A stretch of DNA of 64,000 nucleotides from Heliocidaris erythrogramma (taxonomy: Eukaryota > Echinodermata > Echinoidea > Camarodonta > Echinometridae). The notes under the pieces are model-generated. The model was given only the letters and a program-made list of their open reading frames with translations. It did not search any database and was not told where the DNA came from. The translations under genes and the position numbers were made by a program. Below, in pieces: positions 62,291-64,000 of this stretch. The stretch covers positions 33,301,579 to 33,365,578 of the forward strand of contig CM046871.1 in the NCBI GenBank assembly GCA_025617745.1. The letters are read 5' to 3'. Each line of letters begins with the position of its first letter. The first letter of the stretch is position 1.

Positions 62291-63484
62291 CTGTTAAAGC
62301 AGGGAGATCGGAGTTTGTTTAGTAAAAGTAGTATATGATGCAAACAGATGTGAATTATAAAAAAGTATCAAACAATATTATTTACATCTCATTAAGTAAG
62401 GTAATGGAGAGATTTGGTAAGCCCTCCAAAAGCTTTGTTGATGAATAGCAATATACTAGCAATACTAAGATTCTGCGCAATTTCGCCTTCTAAAGTTTAA
62501 TATTAAACAAATATGAGTCAAGAAATAATTTATATACTGGGCCATGCAGGCACATAAACTCCCATCAACAGTATAGCATGCACTAACACATACACACAAA
62601 ACAGTCTAAAACCAACGAGGATTCCGTTACCACACATAATTACACGTATGTTATTCATGTGGGGAGCCGTCGGGGTGGGGTCCGAGGGTATAGGCAGTGA
62701 CAGATCTAGCGTTCCTTACAGATAATTACACTGATTCACTGGAAATCATATATGGAATACCAAATGATCTGTTTCAAACATCTTTTGATGCAAGGAGAAC
62801 AACATAAGACTACATTTAGCAAGTTTCTTTCCAATTTCCTTTTTGCTACCAAAACCCTAGGATTATCTTTCACGTTTAAGGATTCAAAATTGATTCTCTT
62901 AATTTCATATATCTTTTGATACATAATGAGGGCTGAACACGGTTATAAATACTGAAGTTTTGATATGGAACATGTTTAGTGATGATTTGAGGACCCTGCA
63001 GTTATTATTACCCTCAGGAGTGGTAGGTAGGGGAGATCCAGGAGAGTTGAGCCACTTTTTCATAATGGGCCATATTTCCTCAAACCTGCACTGTGGTTTG
63101 GAGAACTTCTTCTCATTTGAAGTTTAGCTCCTATGTCAAATATATTATTATAAAAAATATGTTAAAATATTAACAAAAAACTGGCCTCTCATAGAGAAAA
63201 TCTAGATGGCGTCCAAGGTAATGAAAAAGGCCTTTTGCTTCAAGAATTTTGTTAACGGGTCCTATACCCTTTTGACATTTTAACTTGTATTGTGTATGGT
63301 TATCAGAATCAGAGTATCAAAAGACCAAAATACGACCCCTTGCCACCCCTTGCCACCTTTTTCTCTTGTCAACATCTTGAATTTCTTAAAGCACATCGCT
63401 AAAGACCTTTTTTTGTTGTTGTCGTTTTGTCCTCTGGGTTGCATGGATATCCCTCTCAGATACCTTATTAATTATCTTGCCATT
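62291..63484. other. Probable intron of the death-domain gene
   Basis: No further exon is recognised on the - strand. A GC-rich patch GGAGCCGTCGGGGTGGGGTC lies at about 62662. Nothing else seen. Confidence 0.4.
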
Positions 63485-64000
63485 TTAAAGACAATTAAAG
63501 TTGAGTTCTGGTAAAGGTGAAAAATAATTGGTGAGCATTCTCATTCTTTTCGTGTCGGTTTGGTAAAAGACCATAATAGAAATGTCCCTTGAAAAGGATT
63601 ACTTTTTAGATGTCCCCATATTCAAAATATGACGAGAAATAGCTGAAGTGTTCGGCCGAACATTCATGCCACAAGTGTGTGCAGTCCCATATACGCATTT
63701 CATGTGCTTCTCAGCAAAACCGGGTCAATTTCCTATCAATAGACCGCTTCTGTAATGTATACAAATTTATGCACATATATTCTCTGAGCACCTAGTGACG
63801 AGCTATTCCATGAACATGCTTTTTTATAAATGAGCCTCATTGCTTGGAATCCAGTTTGCATACATTATTTGTAGCTATGTCCGGCAAGCTTTCAGGTTGT
63901 CAAGAACAACCTTTGTTTGAAAGGTATGCATAAAATTTGCATACATTACCGAAGCTGTCTATTTGATGCTTCCAAAACCTCACAGTATACACCGATTCTT
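63485..64000 (+). repeat. Dispersed repeat family E, copy 3, interrupted
   Basis: TTGAGTTCTGGTAAAGGTG, AAAAGGATTACTTTTTAGAT and CGGCCGAACATTCATG match 47731-48245; the family end (CACAGTATACACCGATTCTT) is seen only after the insertion at 63741-63960. Confidence 0.78.
63741..63960. mobile_element. 220-bp TIR element nested in repeat family E
   Basis: AGACCGCTTCTGTAATGTAT at the left and ATACATTACCGAAGCTGTCT at the right. Absent from the copy at 47731-48245, so it is a later insertion. Confidence 0.8.

Overview
This is eukaryotic genomic DNA: AT-rich, intron-rich and full of short non-autonomous DNA transposons, satellites and long G/C homopolymer runs. Gene content and repeat style suggest a marine invertebrate deuterostome, most likely an echinoderm such as a sea urchin. 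The organism is inferred, not proven.

Three host genes can be supported. (1) ECT2 on the + strand, 16216-38021. I read 19 coding exons whose splice sites and phases all agree, giving 882 residues: BRCT repeats, a nuclear localisation signal, the DH (RhoGEF) domain, a PH domain and a basic C-terminal tail. (2) A PLP-dependent D-cysteine desulfhydrase (ACC deaminase family) on the - strand, 55197-47096. Nine coding exons with consistent phases give 378 residues. The active-site residues are of the D-cysteine desulfhydrase type, not the ACC deaminase type. (3) The last exon of a death-domain protein on the - strand, 62290-62044, whose remainder lies beyond the right edge. ECT2 and the desulfhydrase gene are convergent; the desulfhydrase and death-domain genes are in tandem.

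Layout. 1-4290 is a 239-bp satellite in tandem, open at the left edge. 9030-10160 carries the same satellite inverted. Between them is a 4.7-kb nest of hAT-like elements, a 1.5-kb foldback element and a minisatellite, inserted into one another. 10.4-16.2 kb has no recognisable protein gene; a CCAAT box and CHR motifs at about 14.24-14.36 kb may mark the ECT2 promoter. 16.2-38 kb is ECT2, with many terminal-inverted-repeat (TIR) elements in its introns. 38-47 kb is a possible long 3' UTR followed by nested repeats. 47-55.2 kb is the desulfhydrase gene. 55.2-62 kb holds its probable promoter, more transposon copies and a decayed LINE. 62-64 kb is the death-domain exon and repeats.

The most unusual things are: decayed partial copies of exons just 5' of the working exon in both multi-exon genes (one of them broken by a small TIR element); the inverted satellite with its layered insertions; and the persistence of an intron-bearing D-cysteine desulfhydrase in an animal genome. 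I found no prokaryotic-style operon, CRISPR array or new multi-gene system.
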